From positions 124,001-188,000 of the forward strand of contig NZ_JAALCR010000001.1 of the NCBI RefSeq assembly GCF_011065895.1: DNA of 64,000 nt. The letters are read 5' to 3'. Both the position numbers and the translations under genes were made by a program. Shown piece by piece: positions 18,688 to 28,252 of the stretch (positions are counted from its first letter, which is position 1; each line of letters starts with the position of its first letter). The DNA is from Paludisphaera rhizosphaerae (lineage in GTDB: Bacteria > Planctomycetota > Planctomycetia > Isosphaerales > Isosphaeraceae). The notes under the pieces are model-generated. The model was not told the origin of the DNA. It did no database searches and saw only the letters and a program-made list of their open reading frames with translations.

Positions 18688-19806
18688 TCAGGCCTCGTCG
18701 ACGGCGATCGTCGAGCGTGCGTTATCCAACCTTGGGAGCAGAACGGAGAAGCACGCGCCGCCCCCCTCGTTGTTGCACGCCTCCAGGCGGCCGCCGAGGT
18801 CTCGAACGATCTCGGACGCGAGGTAGAGGCCGTATCCAGTGCCCCCGTGGCGTGTGGTAAAGAATGGCTCGAAGATGCGCTGGAGGTAGAGGTCCGGAAT
18901 GCCCGGGCCGTCGTCGATGACGTCGATCTTCACCCAGCCGCCGTCGTCGCTGAACACCTCCTCGGTTCGGACCACGACGCCTCCGGACTTGCCGGACGCG
19001 ACGATGGCCTGGTGGGCGTTGGTAAGGAGGTCGAAGAGGACCTGCATGAGCCGGCCGGCGTCGGCCTGGACCTGCGCCGAGCCGCCGCAGTGGGCTTTCA
19101 CCGCGATCTGTCGCTGGTTTGGGGGGAGTCCGTGGACGAAGAGATCGACCGTCTCGGTCAGCAGCGAGCCGACGTCGACGGGCTGCAACTGCACCGGCCC
19201 GGATCGGACGGCTCCCATGAGGTGTTCGAGCCTGAGTTGCAGAAGGCTCGACCCGCGCAGAATCGAATCGACCCACTGCAGATCGTCGGGTCGATTCTGA
19301 ACGTTCAGGCGAAGCAATTCCGCGCTCCCGCGGATGACCGAGAGCGGCCCACGGATCTCGTGAACGATCCCGGCGAGCAGTCGTCCGATCTGGACGAGTT
19401 GGCGGTCGAGCATCGCCAACCCCGCCATCTTGCGGTAGTGGATCAGGCGTCGAACGCGAGCGAGGATCAACTCAGGCGCCGAGTCGTAGAGCACGTAATC
19501 GTCGGCGCCGGCGTCGAGACCGGCCAGCACCGCGCCGTCGGAGTGCTCGGCGCTCATGATCAGCACCGGCGTTTCCGACACAGACGCCTCAGCGCGGATC
19601 GCCCGGCAGAGGGCCGTCTCGGCGTCCTGAGAGAGGCTCCGTCCCAGGATGACGAGGTGGGGGCGGACTCGGCCGGCCTCGGCGACCGCATCGTCGAGTT
19701 TCGCCGTCTCGTGTACCGTGTAGCCTGCCCCCGCGAGGATCGCGCGCAGGGTCGCCCTCTCGAAGTCGACGGGGTCGACGACCAGGATGGCGGCCTCAGG
19801 CTCCAC
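18688..19806 (-). CDS. Sensor histidine kinase with an N-terminal degenerate receiver domain
   Basis: 372 residues from a GTG start at 19806. Residues 1-122 have a receiver fold (ILVVDPVDFERATLRAIL...), but the phosphoacceptor Asp is Gly55 (HLVILGRS), only one of the two acidic pocket residues remains (Asp11) and the conserved Lys is replaced (DDYVLYD). The C-terminal half is an intact kinase: H-box HEIRGPLSVI with His149, N-box LTNAHQAI, and G-boxes DDGPGIP and GTGYGLYLASEIV. No membrane segment is visible, so it should be soluble. It is transcribed away from nadA. A dedicated response-regulator gene is not next to it. The receiver most likely senses or binds rather than accepts phosphate. 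Confidence 0.85.
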   Translation of the reverse strand: MEPEAAILVVDPVDFERATLRAILAGAGYTVHETAKLDDAVAEAGRVRPHLVILGRSLSQDAETALCRAIRAEASVSETPVLIMSAEHSDGAVLAGLDAGADDYVLYDSAPELILARVRRLIHYRKMAGLAMLDRQLVQIGRLLAGIVHEIRGPLSVIRGSAELLRLNVQNRPDDLQWVDSILRGSSLLQLRLEHLMGAVRSGPVQLQPVDVGSLLTETVDLFVHGLPPNQRQIAVKAHCGGSAQVQADAGRLMQVLFDLLTNAHQAIVASGKSGGVVVRTEEVFSDDGGWVKIDVIDDGPGIPDLYLQRIFEPFFTTRHGGTGYGLYLASEIVRDLGGRLEACNNEGGGACFSVLLPRLDNARSTIAVDEA

Positions 19807-19917
19807 GGAGGATTTCCTCGCCTCGAATCGGAGGGTGGGCGGGTGGCCTGTCGAGTCGGCCCGGAATGGGGGAGGCCATCCACGCCCACTCGACGTCGCG
19901 CGGGGGAGGCGGGCGAC

Positions 19918-19946
19918 GCTTCCTTCTCTCGATACTCGGATATAAT
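19918..19946 (+). promoter_or_regulatory. Possible promoter for nadA
   Basis: A perfect TATAAT lies at 19941-19946 in the 263-base divergent region before nadA. At 17 bases upstream the -35 position (GCTTCC) matches poorly, so this would need activation or rely on the -10. The implied leader is about 115 bases. Confidence 0.4.
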
Positions 19947-20069
19947 ACCTAAGGCGGTCAATGCCGACGGTCGATTTCGCGAGAGAGTCGCGCGACGACC
20001 CAACTTCGGCGCAGGATTTTCAACCGCTCTGGACGCTCCGTCCTCTCATTCTTCAGGATTCGTGCAGTT

Positions 20070-21182
20070 ATGAGCCCCACACCCACCACGGTCGACACCG
20101 AGCCCCTCCCCTTCGAGGAGTTCCGAAACGCCTCCGATGCCGAGCTGAACGCCCGGATCGAGGCCGTCCGCCGCGAACTGGGCTCGTCGCTGCTGATCCT
20201 CGGCCACCATTATCAACAGGACGAGGTTATTCGGTTCGCCGACCTTCGCGGCGACAGCCTGAAGCTCAGCCAGCTCGCCGCCGAGAGCCGCGACTGCCGC
20301 TCGATCGTCTTCTGCGGCGTCCACTTCATGGCGGAGACCGCCGACGTCCTCTCGCGCGACGACGTCTCGGTTTACCTCCCCGACATGTCGGCCGGGTGCA
20401 GCATGGCGGATATGGCTGACCTCGACGCCGTCGAGGCCGCCTGGTCCGACCTCTCCGAACTGATCGACGTGGAGGACGTGACGCCGGTCACCTACATCAA
20501 CTCGACGGCCGACCTCAAGGCGTTCTGCGGCCGCCACGGCGGCATCGTATGCACCAGCTCCAACGCTCGAAAGGTGTTGGAGTGGGCCTTCGCACGTCGC
20601 AAGCGCGCCCTGTTCTTCCCCGACCAGCATCTCGGTCGCAACACGGCCCGGACGATGGGAGTCCCCCTCGATCAGATGCCCGTCTGGGACCCTCGTCGCG
20701 AACTCGGCGGCAACAGCCCGCATCAGATTGAGAACAGCCGCGTGATCCTCTGGCGGGGGCATTGCTCGGTCCACCAGATGTTCAAGCCGGCTCACGTGGC
20801 TCAGTTCCGCGAGCGCGATCCCAACGTCAAGATTCTGGTTCACCCCGAGTGCTCGATGGAGGTGGTCGAGGCCGCCGACCTCGTCGGCTCGACGGAATAC
20901 ATCCTGAAGACGATCGAACAGGCCCCGGCCGGTTCGTCCTGGGCGGTTGGCACGGAACTTCACCTGGTCAATCGGTTGGCCAAGGAGCACCCCGACAAGA
21001 CCATCCAGTTCCTGTCGCCGATGGTCTGCATGTGCGCGACGATGTACCGGATTGACCTCCCCCACCTGGCCTGGTGTCTGGAGAATCTGGCGCGCGGGAC
21101 CCCGGTTAATCGCGTCCAGGTTCCCGACGAAACGAAGCGCTGGGCCCGTGAATCGCTTCGGCGCATGCTCGAATTGAAATGA
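20070..21182 (+). CDS. nadA: Quinolinate synthase NadA
   Basis: 370 residues. NadA condenses iminoaspartate with dihydroxyacetone phosphate to quinolinate in NAD biosynthesis, using a [4Fe-4S] cluster. The three expected cluster ligands are seen: Cys110 (SAGCSMADM), Cys261 (HPECSMEV), and a third in MVCMCAT (Cys320 or Cys322). LILGHHYQQDEVI and FCGVHFMAETA are family blocks. The length matches the long NadA type. The ATG at 20070 is the first in frame that leaves a short N-terminal tail before the fold. nadB and nadC are not in the window; the gene appears to stand alone. Confidence 0.96.
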   Translation: MSPTPTTVDTEPLPFEEFRNASDAELNARIEAVRRELGSSLLILGHHYQQDEVIRFADLRGDSLKLSQLAAESRDCRSIVFCGVHFMAETADVLSRDDVSVYLPDMSAGCSMADMADLDAVEAAWSDLSELIDVEDVTPVTYINSTADLKAFCGRHGGIVCTSSNARKVLEWAFARRKRALFFPDQHLGRNTARTMGVPLDQMPVWDPRRELGGNSPHQIENSRVILWRGHCSVHQMFKPAHVAQFRERDPNVKILVHPECSMEVVEAADLVGSTEYILKTIEQAPAGSSWAVGTELHLVNRLAKEHPDKTIQFLSPMVCMCATMYRIDLPHLAWCLENLARGTPVNRVQVPDETKRWARESLRRMLELK

Positions 21183-21203
21183 GCCGGCCGTAAAGTCTTG
21201 CCG

Positions 21204-21232
21204 TTGCACGACGTCGGAGTGCCGGCTATATG
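21204..21232 (+). promoter_or_regulatory. Possible sigma70-type promoter for glgB
   Basis: TTGCAC (21204-21209) and TATATG (21227-21232) are separated by exactly 17 bases and lie 70 bases before the glgB ATG, within a 119-base intergenic gap. Each hexamer is an imperfect match. Confidence 0.4.
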
Positions 21233-21301
21233 AGCTAGCAGCGAGGGCGTCGCGCCGTCGAGTCTGGCACGAATCCTGGTTTAGAGAGCGAGTCCCCAAA
21301 C

Positions 21302-23566
21302 ATGGCCCTGATGACACGACAGTACTCCACGGTCACACAGGCGGATCTCGACCTCGTCATCCAGGCGAACCATTGGAATCCTTTCACGGTCCTGGGCCCG
21401 CATTCGGTCGTCACCGCTGACGGGGCCAAGGCTCTGGCGATCCGTGCGTTCCTCCCTGAGGCCAGAAAGGCCGGTGTCGTCGATCTCTCGAAGGGAGAGC
21501 CGGGCAAGCTCATCCCGATGGAGAAGACCCACGCCGACGGCTTCTTCGAGGTCGTTTTCACCGACCGTACAGCCCCGTTTCCCTACCGACTGCGCGTCGA
21601 GAACCATGAGGGCCATTCGTGGGAGTCGGTGGATCCCTACGCTTTCGAGCCGATCCTGACCGACTTCGACCTACACCTGCTCGGCGAAGGAACCCATCTC
21701 CGGAATTATGAGAAGCTCGGGGCTCACCTGGTCACGCATCAGGGCTATCGCGGCGTCCTCTTCGCCGTGTGGGCTCCGAACGCCCAGCGTGTGAGCGTGG
21801 TCGGCAACTTCAATCACTGGGACGGCCGCCGCCACCTGATGCGCAGTCGAGGCGCCACCGGCATCTGGGAGATCTTCATCCCCGACCTCTGCGAAGGCGA
21901 GGTCTACAAGTTCGAGATCAAGAGTCGACACCACGGCTACACCGTTCTGAAGTCAGACCCCTACGGCCTGGCTTCCGAGATGCGTCCCAAGACCGCCTCC
22001 GTCGTCTGGGACATCGAGCGTTTCTCCTGGGGCGATAAGGATTGGATGGCCACCCGGGCTTCCCGGCAGGCTCTCGACAAGCCGATGGCCTTCTACGAGG
22101 TCCATCTCGGCTCCTGGAAGCGGAAGGTCGAAAAGGAGAACGGCTTTCTCAGCTATCGAGATCTGGCCGAGCAACTCGTCGAATATCTCGACAAGACCCA
22201 CTTCACGCACGTCGAGCTGCTGCCGATTACCGAGCACCCGTTCGACGGCAGCTGGGGCTACCAGCCCGTCGGCTACTTCGCCCCGACGGCTCGGCACGGC
22301 AATCCGGACGATTTCGCCGGCTTCGTCGACTATCTGCACCAGCACGGGTACGGCGTCATCCTCGACTGGGTCCCGGCCCACTTCCCGTCCGACCTCCACG
22401 GCCTGGGCTATTTCGACGGCACCCACCTGTACGAGCACGCCGATCCCCGCCTTGGCGAGCATCGGGATTGGGGCACCAAGATCTTCAACTACGGCCGCCC
22501 CGAGGTCCGCAACTTCCTTCTGGGGAACGCCCTGTTCTGGCTCGATCGTTACCACATCGACGGCCTCCGCGTGGACGCCGTCGCCTCGATGCTTTACCTC
22601 GACTACTCCCGCAACCCGGGCGAGTGGGTCCCCAACATCTTCGGCGGCAACGAGAACCTTGAGGCGATCGACTTTCTCAAGACGCTCAACGAGATCTGCC
22701 ACCGCGAGCACCCTGGCATCCTGACGATCGCCGAGGAGTCCACGAGCTGGTCCGGCGTGTCTCGGCCGACCTATCTGGGAGGTCTCGGGTTCAGCCTCAA
22801 GTGGAACATGGGCTGGATGAACGACACCCTGCGCTACATGGCGAAGGACCCGGTCCACCGCAAGTACGAGCACGGCGCGCTGACGTTCAGCATGATCTAC
22901 GCCTTCACTGAGAACTTCATCCTGCCGCTCTCCCACGACGAGGTCGTGCACGGCAAGAAGTCGTTGCTCGACAAGATGCCCGGCGACCTCTGGCAGAAGT
23001 TCGCCAACCTCCGGCTCCTCTACGGCTACATGTACGGTCACCCGGGCAAGAAGCTTCTGTTCATGGGGGACGAGATCGCCCAGTGGCGCGAGTGGAGCCA
23101 CGACGAGAGCGTCGACTGGCACCTCATGCAGTGGAAGGACCACCAGGGGGTCTTCCAACTGGTCTCGGATCTCAACAGCCTCTATCGTCGTGAACCGGCG
23201 CTGCACCAGGTCGACTTCGACTGGCAGGGCTACGAGTGGCTCGAACTCCACGACTGGGAGAACAGCGTCATCGCCTTCCTCCGCCGCGGCAAGGAGACGG
23301 AGGAAGGGGTCGTCGTCGTCTGCAACTTCACGCCCGTCGTCCGGTACGACTATCGCGTCGGCGTTCCCACAGGGGGCTTCTATCGCGAGATCTTGAACAC
23401 GGACGCAGACGTGTACGGCGGATCGAACGTCGGCAACCAGGGAGGGGCCTGGGCCGTTCGCGAGCCGCATGCAGGCCGGCCGTTCCAGATTTCTCTCAAG
23501 ATTCCGCCGTTGGGCGTCCTCTTCCTGAAGGTCCCCAAGTCGGGCGAGGCAGCGGACGGCAAGTGA
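21302..23566 (+). CDS. glgB: 1,4-alpha-glucan branching enzyme GlgB
   Basis: 754 residues, the usual GlgB length. It moves alpha-1,4 glucan segments to alpha-1,6 positions during glycogen synthesis in the cytoplasm. Order: an N-terminal extension and CBM48 ([22 protein letters not shown] near 155-175), GH13 barrel with the nucleophile Asp425 in [15 protein letters not shown], acid/base Glu478 in IAEESTSW, and the transition-state Asp in [12 protein letters not shown], then a C-terminal beta domain. No other glycogen genes are adjacent. It converges with mutS2, whose end lies seven bases away. Confidence 0.97.
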   Translation: MALMTRQYSTVTQADLDLVIQANHWNPFTVLGPHSVVTADGAKALAIRAFLPEARKAGVVDLSKGEPGKLIPMEKTHADGFFEVVFTDRTAPFPYRLRVENHEGHSWESVDPYAFEPILTDFDLHLLGEGTHLRNYEKLGAHLVTHQGYRGVLFAVWAPNAQRVSVVGNFNHWDGRRHLMRSRGATGIWEIFIPDLCEGEVYKFEIKSRHHGYTVLKSDPYGLASEMRPKTASVVWDIERFSWGDKDWMATRASRQALDKPMAFYEVHLGSWKRKVEKENGFLSYRDLAEQLVEYLDKTHFTHVELLPITEHPFDGSWGYQPVGYFAPTARHGNPDDFAGFVDYLHQHGYGVILDWVPAHFPSDLHGLGYFDGTHLYEHADPRLGEHRDWGTKIFNYGRPEVRNFLLGNALFWLDRYHIDGLRVDAVASMLYLDYSRNPGEWVPNIFGGNENLEAIDFLKTLNEICHREHPGILTIAEESTSWSGVSRPTYLGGLGFSLKWNMGWMNDTLRYMAKDPVHRKYEHGALTFSMIYAFTENFILPLSHDEVVHGKKSLLDKMPGDLWQKFANLRLLYGYMYGHPGKKLLFMGDEIAQWREWSHDESVDWHLMQWKDHQGVFQLVSDLNSLYRREPALHQVDFDWQGYEWLELHDWENSVIAFLRRGKETEEGVVVVCNFTPVVRYDYRVGVPTGGFYREILNTDADVYGGSNVGNQGGAWAVREPHAGRPFQISLKIPPLGVLFLKVPKSGEAADGK

Positions 23567-23573
23567 GCCCTCC

Positions 23574-25613
23574 TCAGCCCTCGAAATCCTCCAGCTTCGG
23601 CCCGCGGGCCCGCGACCCCTTGCCGGCGGTCGCGGGCGCGGCCGAGTCCTGGGGGAGCAAGTCGTCGATAGCGACGTTCCAGGTCATGTGGCCGATGGCG
23701 ACGGTGGCCGTCTTCTTTCGCTGGTCGATCTTCACAATGCGGCCGGGACGATCGTAGCCCATCTTCGGAACGACGACCTTGTCGCCCGGCTGGAGCCGGG
23801 CTCGGGCTTCGGCGAGCGTCTCCTCACGTTGAGCCTCCATGTGGAGCGACTGGAGCCTCTCGTGGAGCACGTCTCGGGTCCGCTCGGCGTCGGCCTGAGC
23901 CGCGATGGCTTCCTGGCGGGCTTCCTCGGCGTCGCGTCGCATCCGGGCGATGAGATCCCATTCCGGGACCGTCGAGCCCTGGGTTTGATCCAGATAGCGC
24001 TGGGCGCGGGCGACAAGATGCTCCGCCAGATTGAGGCGGCGGGCGATCTTCAGGGCGTTCGACTGGCCGACGTCGCCGATGTGCAGATGGTAGCGAGGCC
24101 GGAGGGTTTCCACGTCGAACTCGACGGCCGCGTTCTCAGCCCGAGGGTTGCTGAGGGCGTAGGTCTTGAGATCTCCGATGTGGGTCGTGACCATCGCCAG
24201 GCAGCCGATCGAATCGAGTTCGTCGAGCATCGCCCGGCCGAGAGCGGCGCCCTCAGCGGGATCGGTTCCGGCCCCGAGTTCGTCGAGGATCACCAGCGAC
24301 TTCTCGGTCGCCCTGCCGAAGATCTCGGAAATGCGTCGGACGTGAGATGAGAACGTCGAGAGCGATTGCTCCAGGCTCTGCTCGTCGCCGATATCCGCCA
24401 GGACCTGGTCGAAGACCGGGATCTGTGAGCCCTCGGCCGCGGGGATGTGCAGACCCATCTGGGCCATCAGGGCGAGCAGCCCCACCGTCTTGAGGGCCAC
24501 GGTCTTGCCGCCGGTGTTCGGCCCCGTGATGATCAGGACCTGGAACCGAAGGCCGAGATGGACGTCGATCGGAACGACCTCGCGCTCGCGGGGCGGCGGT
24601 TCGACGACCTGCGGCGGTTCGCTCCCCTCCGTCGTCGCGGGCTGGGCTTCGACGCTCAACGCGGGGTCATTGCGGAGGATCGCCTCAAGGACCGGATGGC
24701 GGGCCTGCCTCAGCACGAGCTTCCGCTCCTCATTGAGGTCGGGCGCTCTCATCTGGTAGTCGACGGAGTATCGAGCCTTGGCATAGATCAAGTCGAGTTC
24801 CGCCATGGTCTCCAGCGTGCCGAGTAACGAGTCGGCGACGAGCCCAACCTGCGCGGTAAGCCAGCGAAGAATGCGGCGGATCTCCTTCTGTTCACGAGCG
24901 CGAAGGTAGGAGAGCTGCGCCGATTTCTCCGCGATCGCGAGAGGCTCGATGTAGACCGTTTCGTTGCTCGCGCTGGTCCTTTGGACGGAGCCGGCGATCT
25001 CGCCGCGATGGTCCTTGGAGACTGGCAGGACGTAGTGGTGGCCGACCATCGTAAAGTTCGAATACCGAAGCGCCCGCTTCACCTCGGGCGATCGAAGCAT
25101 CGATCGGAGCTTCTCCTGGATCCTGGCTTCGACTTCTTCCATCTCGCGACGGATTGTCGAGAGTCGTCGACTGGCCGTGTCGATCACGTTGGCCCGGCTG
25201 TCGAGGCAACCCTCGATGGCCGTCGTCACGCCGCCGAACTCGCCGACGTCGGCCCGCATGCCGCCGAGGCGAGGGAAGTTGTCTCCCATTCGTTCGAGCC
25301 AGGCGGCCAGCCCGGCGATCGAACGAAGGGTTTCCGAGACCTGGGCGAGTTCCTCGGCTTCGAGGACGGCGCCGATCTGGGCGCGGCGGACGAGCGGCCG
25401 GATGTCGTGAAGACCTCCGAGCGGGGGACGGAGGCCGGAGCGGATCGCCTCGACCATCTCCGTCGTCGCGGCCAGCTTTGAAACGATCCCGGCCAGGTCG
25501 CGCGAGGGCTCGAGCGCCGTCGCCGCTTCTTTACCTAACGAGCAAGCCGCGCGGGCTGCAACCAGCGCGCGGACCTTGGAAACACCCAGCAGATCGAGCG
25601 TGTGACTGTCCAT
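23574..25613 (-). CDS. mutS2: MutS2-family DNA-binding ATPase lacking the C-terminal Smr domain
   Basis: 679 residues. MutS2 proteins bind branched DNA or stalled ribosomes and are distinct from mismatch-repair MutS. Start taken at 25613, after a GAGAGGCGAG ribosome-binding site, not at the ATG 16 codons upstream. It begins DSHTLDLLGVSKVRALVAARAA, as in MutS2. The ATPase core has Walker A TGPNTGGKTVALKT near residue 362 and Walker B VILDELGAGTDPAEG. After a charged coiled region, a KOW-like segment (LQPGDKVVVPKMG) is followed only by a short basic tail ending KLEDFEG. The roughly 80-residue Smr domain normally found in 780-800-residue MutS2 is absent, so Smr-linked nuclease activity is not expected. 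Confidence 0.9.
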   Translation of the reverse strand: MDSHTLDLLGVSKVRALVAARAACSLGKEAATALEPSRDLAGIVSKLAATTEMVEAIRSGLRPPLGGLHDIRPLVRRAQIGAVLEAEELAQVSETLRSIAGLAAWLERMGDNFPRLGGMRADVGEFGGVTTAIEGCLDSRANVIDTASRRLSTIRREMEEVEARIQEKLRSMLRSPEVKRALRYSNFTMVGHHYVLPVSKDHRGEIAGSVQRTSASNETVYIEPLAIAEKSAQLSYLRAREQKEIRRILRWLTAQVGLVADSLLGTLETMAELDLIYAKARYSVDYQMRAPDLNEERKLVLRQARHPVLEAILRNDPALSVEAQPATTEGSEPPQVVEPPPREREVVPIDVHLGLRFQVLIITGPNTGGKTVALKTVGLLALMAQMGLHIPAAEGSQIPVFDQVLADIGDEQSLEQSLSTFSSHVRRISEIFGRATEKSLVILDELGAGTDPAEGAALGRAMLDELDSIGCLAMVTTHIGDLKTYALSNPRAENAAVEFDVETLRPRYHLHIGDVGQSNALKIARRLNLAEHLVARAQRYLDQTQGSTVPEWDLIARMRRDAEEARQEAIAAQADAERTRDVLHERLQSLHMEAQREETLAEARARLQPGDKVVVPKMGYDRPGRIVKIDQRKKTATVAIGHMTWNVAIDDLLPQDSAAPATAGKGSRARGPKLEDFEG

Positions 25614-25790
25614 CTCGCCTCTCGGAAGCCGACGCGACGACCACAGGGAATGATCCCCCATCGGTCAGGGGGATGGGATCTCCTCGGACGCACAGGACCA
25701 AGGCGCGGTTCGCGTCATCACTCGATTATGGCGGATGCGTGTTCGGCGGGGCCATCCCAAGAGGCGCGTGAATCGACGGAGCGGCCGGGG

Positions 25791-26558
25791 TCAGTGAGGA
25801 GCGACGTCCGGCCGAAACTCCGCAGCGGCGCTCTGGGAGGCTGCTTCGTCGGCGGGCGAGGCCGGCGTCGCCGGCGCCCGCATGTCGGCCGGTGTGGCGG
25901 CGAGGATCGGTTCGAGGTCCTTGCGCCATGGGGTGGGTTCGGTCCCCAGGTCCTTGCCGGTGATCTTGCGGAGCGCGTTGAGCGAGGCCAACCGGATGGC
26001 TGGGTCTTCGTTCTCCATCGCGTCGAGCAGCACCTTGTAGATCCTCGGGTCGTTGCTCTTCAATTCGGCGAGCCCGTCGATCGCGGCGATCCGCACGTCC
26101 TCGACGTTGTCGACGGCCATCGACTGGGCCAGGCTTGTGGCGTCCTCGCTCCGGCCGATCTTGCCGAGCGCCCGACAGGCCTCGACGCGAACGACGGCTT
26201 CGTGGTGGCGGACGGCCTTCAGCAGGACCTCGCGAGCGGAGTCGTCGCCGATCTCGCCGAGCGTCCGGCAGATGATGGCGCGGCTGGCGATCGGCTCGTT
26301 CCCCTTCTGGTAGCGGTCGATCAGGACGGCGACGGCCTCATGGCGTTGCTCGTCCGATTCGAAGACGTCCTTCGAGGCCAGCTTGGTATAGGCGATGTAC
26401 CGGATGTTGGGGTCGGGATTGTTGCGGACGTGGCCGAGGAAGCTCCGCGCTGTGGTTCCGACGTACGTGCTGCAACCGGTCGCGCACGCAGCCAGGGCGA
26501 GGACCCAACGGGCCGCCGCGCGTCGCGTCGCGCTGTTCCTGAAAGCTCGGTCGTCCAT
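25791..26558 (-). CDS. HEAT-repeat lipoprotein
   Basis: 255 residues from the ATG at 26558; a longer frame reaches 26651 but its first 31 residues are low-complexity and carry no export signal. The N-terminus has basic residues, a short hydrophobic run and a lipobox-like LAAC (Cys25) or ATGC (Cys29), so membrane-anchored export is likely. The rest is a series of HEAT/PBS-type helical repeats (for example ASRAIICRTLGEIGDDSA and VRVEACRALGKIGRSEDA), a protein-interaction scaffold. Partner and role are unknown. It follows mutS2 at 177 bases on the same strand. Confidence 0.78.
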   Translation of the reverse strand: MDDRAFRNSATRRAAARWVLALAACATGCSTYVGTTARSFLGHVRNNPDPNIRYIAYTKLASKDVFESDEQRHEAVAVLIDRYQKGNEPIASRAIICRTLGEIGDDSAREVLLKAVRHHEAVVRVEACRALGKIGRSEDATSLAQSMAVDNVEDVRIAAIDGLAELKSNDPRIYKVLLDAMENEDPAIRLASLNALRKITGKDLGTEPTPWRKDLEPILAATPADMRAPATPASPADEAASQSAAAEFRPDVAPH

Positions 26559-26707
26559 GACGAGGGACCATCCTTCGGCGAGGGGCGGGCGTCGCGAGCG
26601 CGAAGGGCGAGGCCCGTCGCCGACGCCGAGGCGACGAGGCGCGGGGATCATAGCGAGGATCGTTCAACACGCCAAGAGCGGCTTCGGCTTCCTCGGCGAT
26701 GCGCATG

Positions 26708-26746
26708 AAAAAGGGCCGAAGCCCGGCGTGGTCGCGGACTCGGCCC
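26708..26746 (-). terminator. Rho-independent terminator of the histone-like gene
   Basis: On the minus strand, arms GGGCCGA (26746-26740) and TCGGCCC (26719-26713) with a 20-base loop are followed by TTTTT (26712-26708). It lies 29 bases past the stop of the histone-like gene. Confidence 0.55.
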
Positions 26747-26774
26747 GTGGGTCCAACCAGCCCCGAGATCGGCT

Positions 26775-27188
26775 TCAGGCCGACGGGGTGGAGGTGGGTT
26801 CGGCCTTCGAGGCGTGGTGCTTCTCGCCGAGCTTGGTCACGTGGTACTTGAAGAACTCCCCCTCCTTCTTGCCCTTCTTGATCAGCTTCTTCGTCTGCAG
26901 CGAATCGAGCTGCTTCTGGATCTTCTTGGACGCCACCAGTCCGATCTCGCCAGCGCCGACGATCTCCTTGAGGAGGTTCGTCTGAGCGTCGCTCAGCTTG
27001 ATCGCGGGGGCGGCCTTCTTGGGGGCGGCCTTCTTCACCGGAGCGGCGGCCTTGGGAGCGGCGGCCTTCTTCGGAGGGGCGACCTTCTTCACGGCGGCGG
27101 CCTTGGGGGCGGCGGCCTTCTTGGGGGCGGCCTTCTTCACAGCGGCCTTAGGGGTGCTGCTCTTCGGTGCTGCTTTCTTCGTGGCCAT
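26775..27188 (-). CDS. Histone H1-like Lys/Ala-rich DNA-binding protein with C-terminal folded domain
   Basis: 137 residues from the ATG at 27188 (GAGGTG ribosome-binding site); a longer frame adds 21 atypical residues. The first 75 residues are Lys-Ala-Pro repeats (KKAAPKKAA, PKAAAPKAAA), like the eukaryotic H1 tail and bacterial AlgP/HctB-type proteins. Residues about 75-125 are predicted to fold (LSDAQTNLLKEIVGAGEIGL ... KKIQKQLDSLQTKKLIKKG), resembling a winged-helix module. A DNA-compacting or nucleoid role is inferred from composition. A terminator follows, so it is probably monocistronic. Confidence 0.82.
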   Translation of the reverse strand: MATKKAAPKSSTPKAAVKKAAPKKAAAPKAAAVKKVAPPKKAAAPKAAAPVKKAAPKKAAPAIKLSDAQTNLLKEIVGAGEIGLVASKKIQKQLDSLQTKKLIKKGKKEGEFFKYHVTKLGEKHHASKAEPTSTPSA

Positions 27189-27251
27189 CGGGCACCTCGT
27201 CTCGGTCGTGTTCTCGAATCGGACCCTCTCATTGAGCGGTCCCTGCGCCAA

Positions 27252-28178
27252 TTCATACCAAATCTTTGACCTAGTGGAAGGGGAAGATGAACGGAAATCG
27301 CGGTTTTTCTCGGATTTTTTCGGGTTTTTCAGCCTCGCGCGCCCCTCGCATCAGAGTAGTCAGGTTCACTTTTCTAGCATGACGTGAAATTACATTGAAG
27401 CGTTACTAGGTTCATGTAATGCAGTTTCACCCCGTAATTTACAGGGTTTGCTCGATCGACTCTCGACGACGACGCGCCGACCGCGCGCCGATTCCGAGCT
27501 TCGACGAGCGCTGCGAGGTCCACTTCGCGCGATCACGCGCCGAACGTGACTTCGGAACGCGCGAAGGCCGCGCAGAGGGAGGCGCGCGACCTCGAATCGA
27601 TGATGGACAGGGGCGGCCATGTGACGACCCCACCGGCGCGATCGACGCGCGTTCGAGGAGCGCTCGGCGCTGAACGAGACCCTGCGCGTCTCCGCGCTTT
27701 CGAGGAGTCGAAGGCTCGACTCATCCGGGGCTCGCGCGTCGCTGATGAGGTCTGCGCGGCGACCTCACTCCGACGGGCCTGACTGAGTCCTCTCCCGCGC
27801 CGCGAGTCGTCGATCCTGAGAGTCGACGTCATCGTGAGAGTCCTCTGACCGTCGCGCGCTCCGCTCATCGATCGGCCTCCGCAAGACGCGCCGAAGTTCA
27901 ACCGGCTGGGACCACCGCGACCCATGCGCGAGGAGCTGTTCGGAGATCGCGACGACGACCTCGCTCGCCCCAAGGCCTCGTGACGAATCGATGGATCTGA
28001 GAGGCGCTTCACTCCCAGCGTCGCGATCAGTCAAAGACCCACCCAGGGCGCATGCTCGACTCGGTCGGGGCGTCTCACGAGAACCTCGGTCTGAGCCGAT
28101 CGCGTCGAACCTCTCTCGACCTGACGGCGTGGCTCGCTCCGTGGAGAGCGAGTGGTCCCGACGCCGTCGTTTCCTCGC
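27252..28178. other. About 0.93 kb without a convincing gene between the histone-like gene and ruvA
   Basis: The first 200 bases (27252-27450) are clearly AT-richer than the rest of the window and probably hold the histone-like gene's promoter. An imperfect stem with GTGAAA/TTTCAC ends lies at 27384-27430. From about 27450 to 28178 the sequence is GC-rich with many TCGA/GACG runs. Short open frames exist on both strands, but their products are Arg/Ser-rich with no recognisable domain and no good ribosome-binding site. No tRNA, tmRNA, RNase P or SRP RNA signature was recognised. Confidence 0.6.
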
Positions 28179-28207
28179 TTGCTTCGCTCCACATCGTGGT
28201 CTACAAT
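28179..28207 (+). promoter_or_regulatory. Sigma70-type promoter for ruvAB
   Basis: TTGCTT (28179-28184), a 17-base spacer and TACAAT (28202-28207) precede the ruvA start by about 45 bases. Spacing and -10 match the consensus well. Confidence 0.6.
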
Positions 28208-28252
28208 GACTGAACAAAAACACACAGGCGTTCGAGGGGCTGAGGGCTTCCG

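Noticed and set aside
18676-20073. 465-codon plus-strand open frame
   Set aside because: Antisense of the histidine kinase and running into the nadA leader; no recognisable domain.
27384-27430. Imperfect stem (GTGAAA/TTTCAC) considered as a riboswitch or small RNA
   Set aside because: Short pairing with an unpaired middle and no T-run or family signature.
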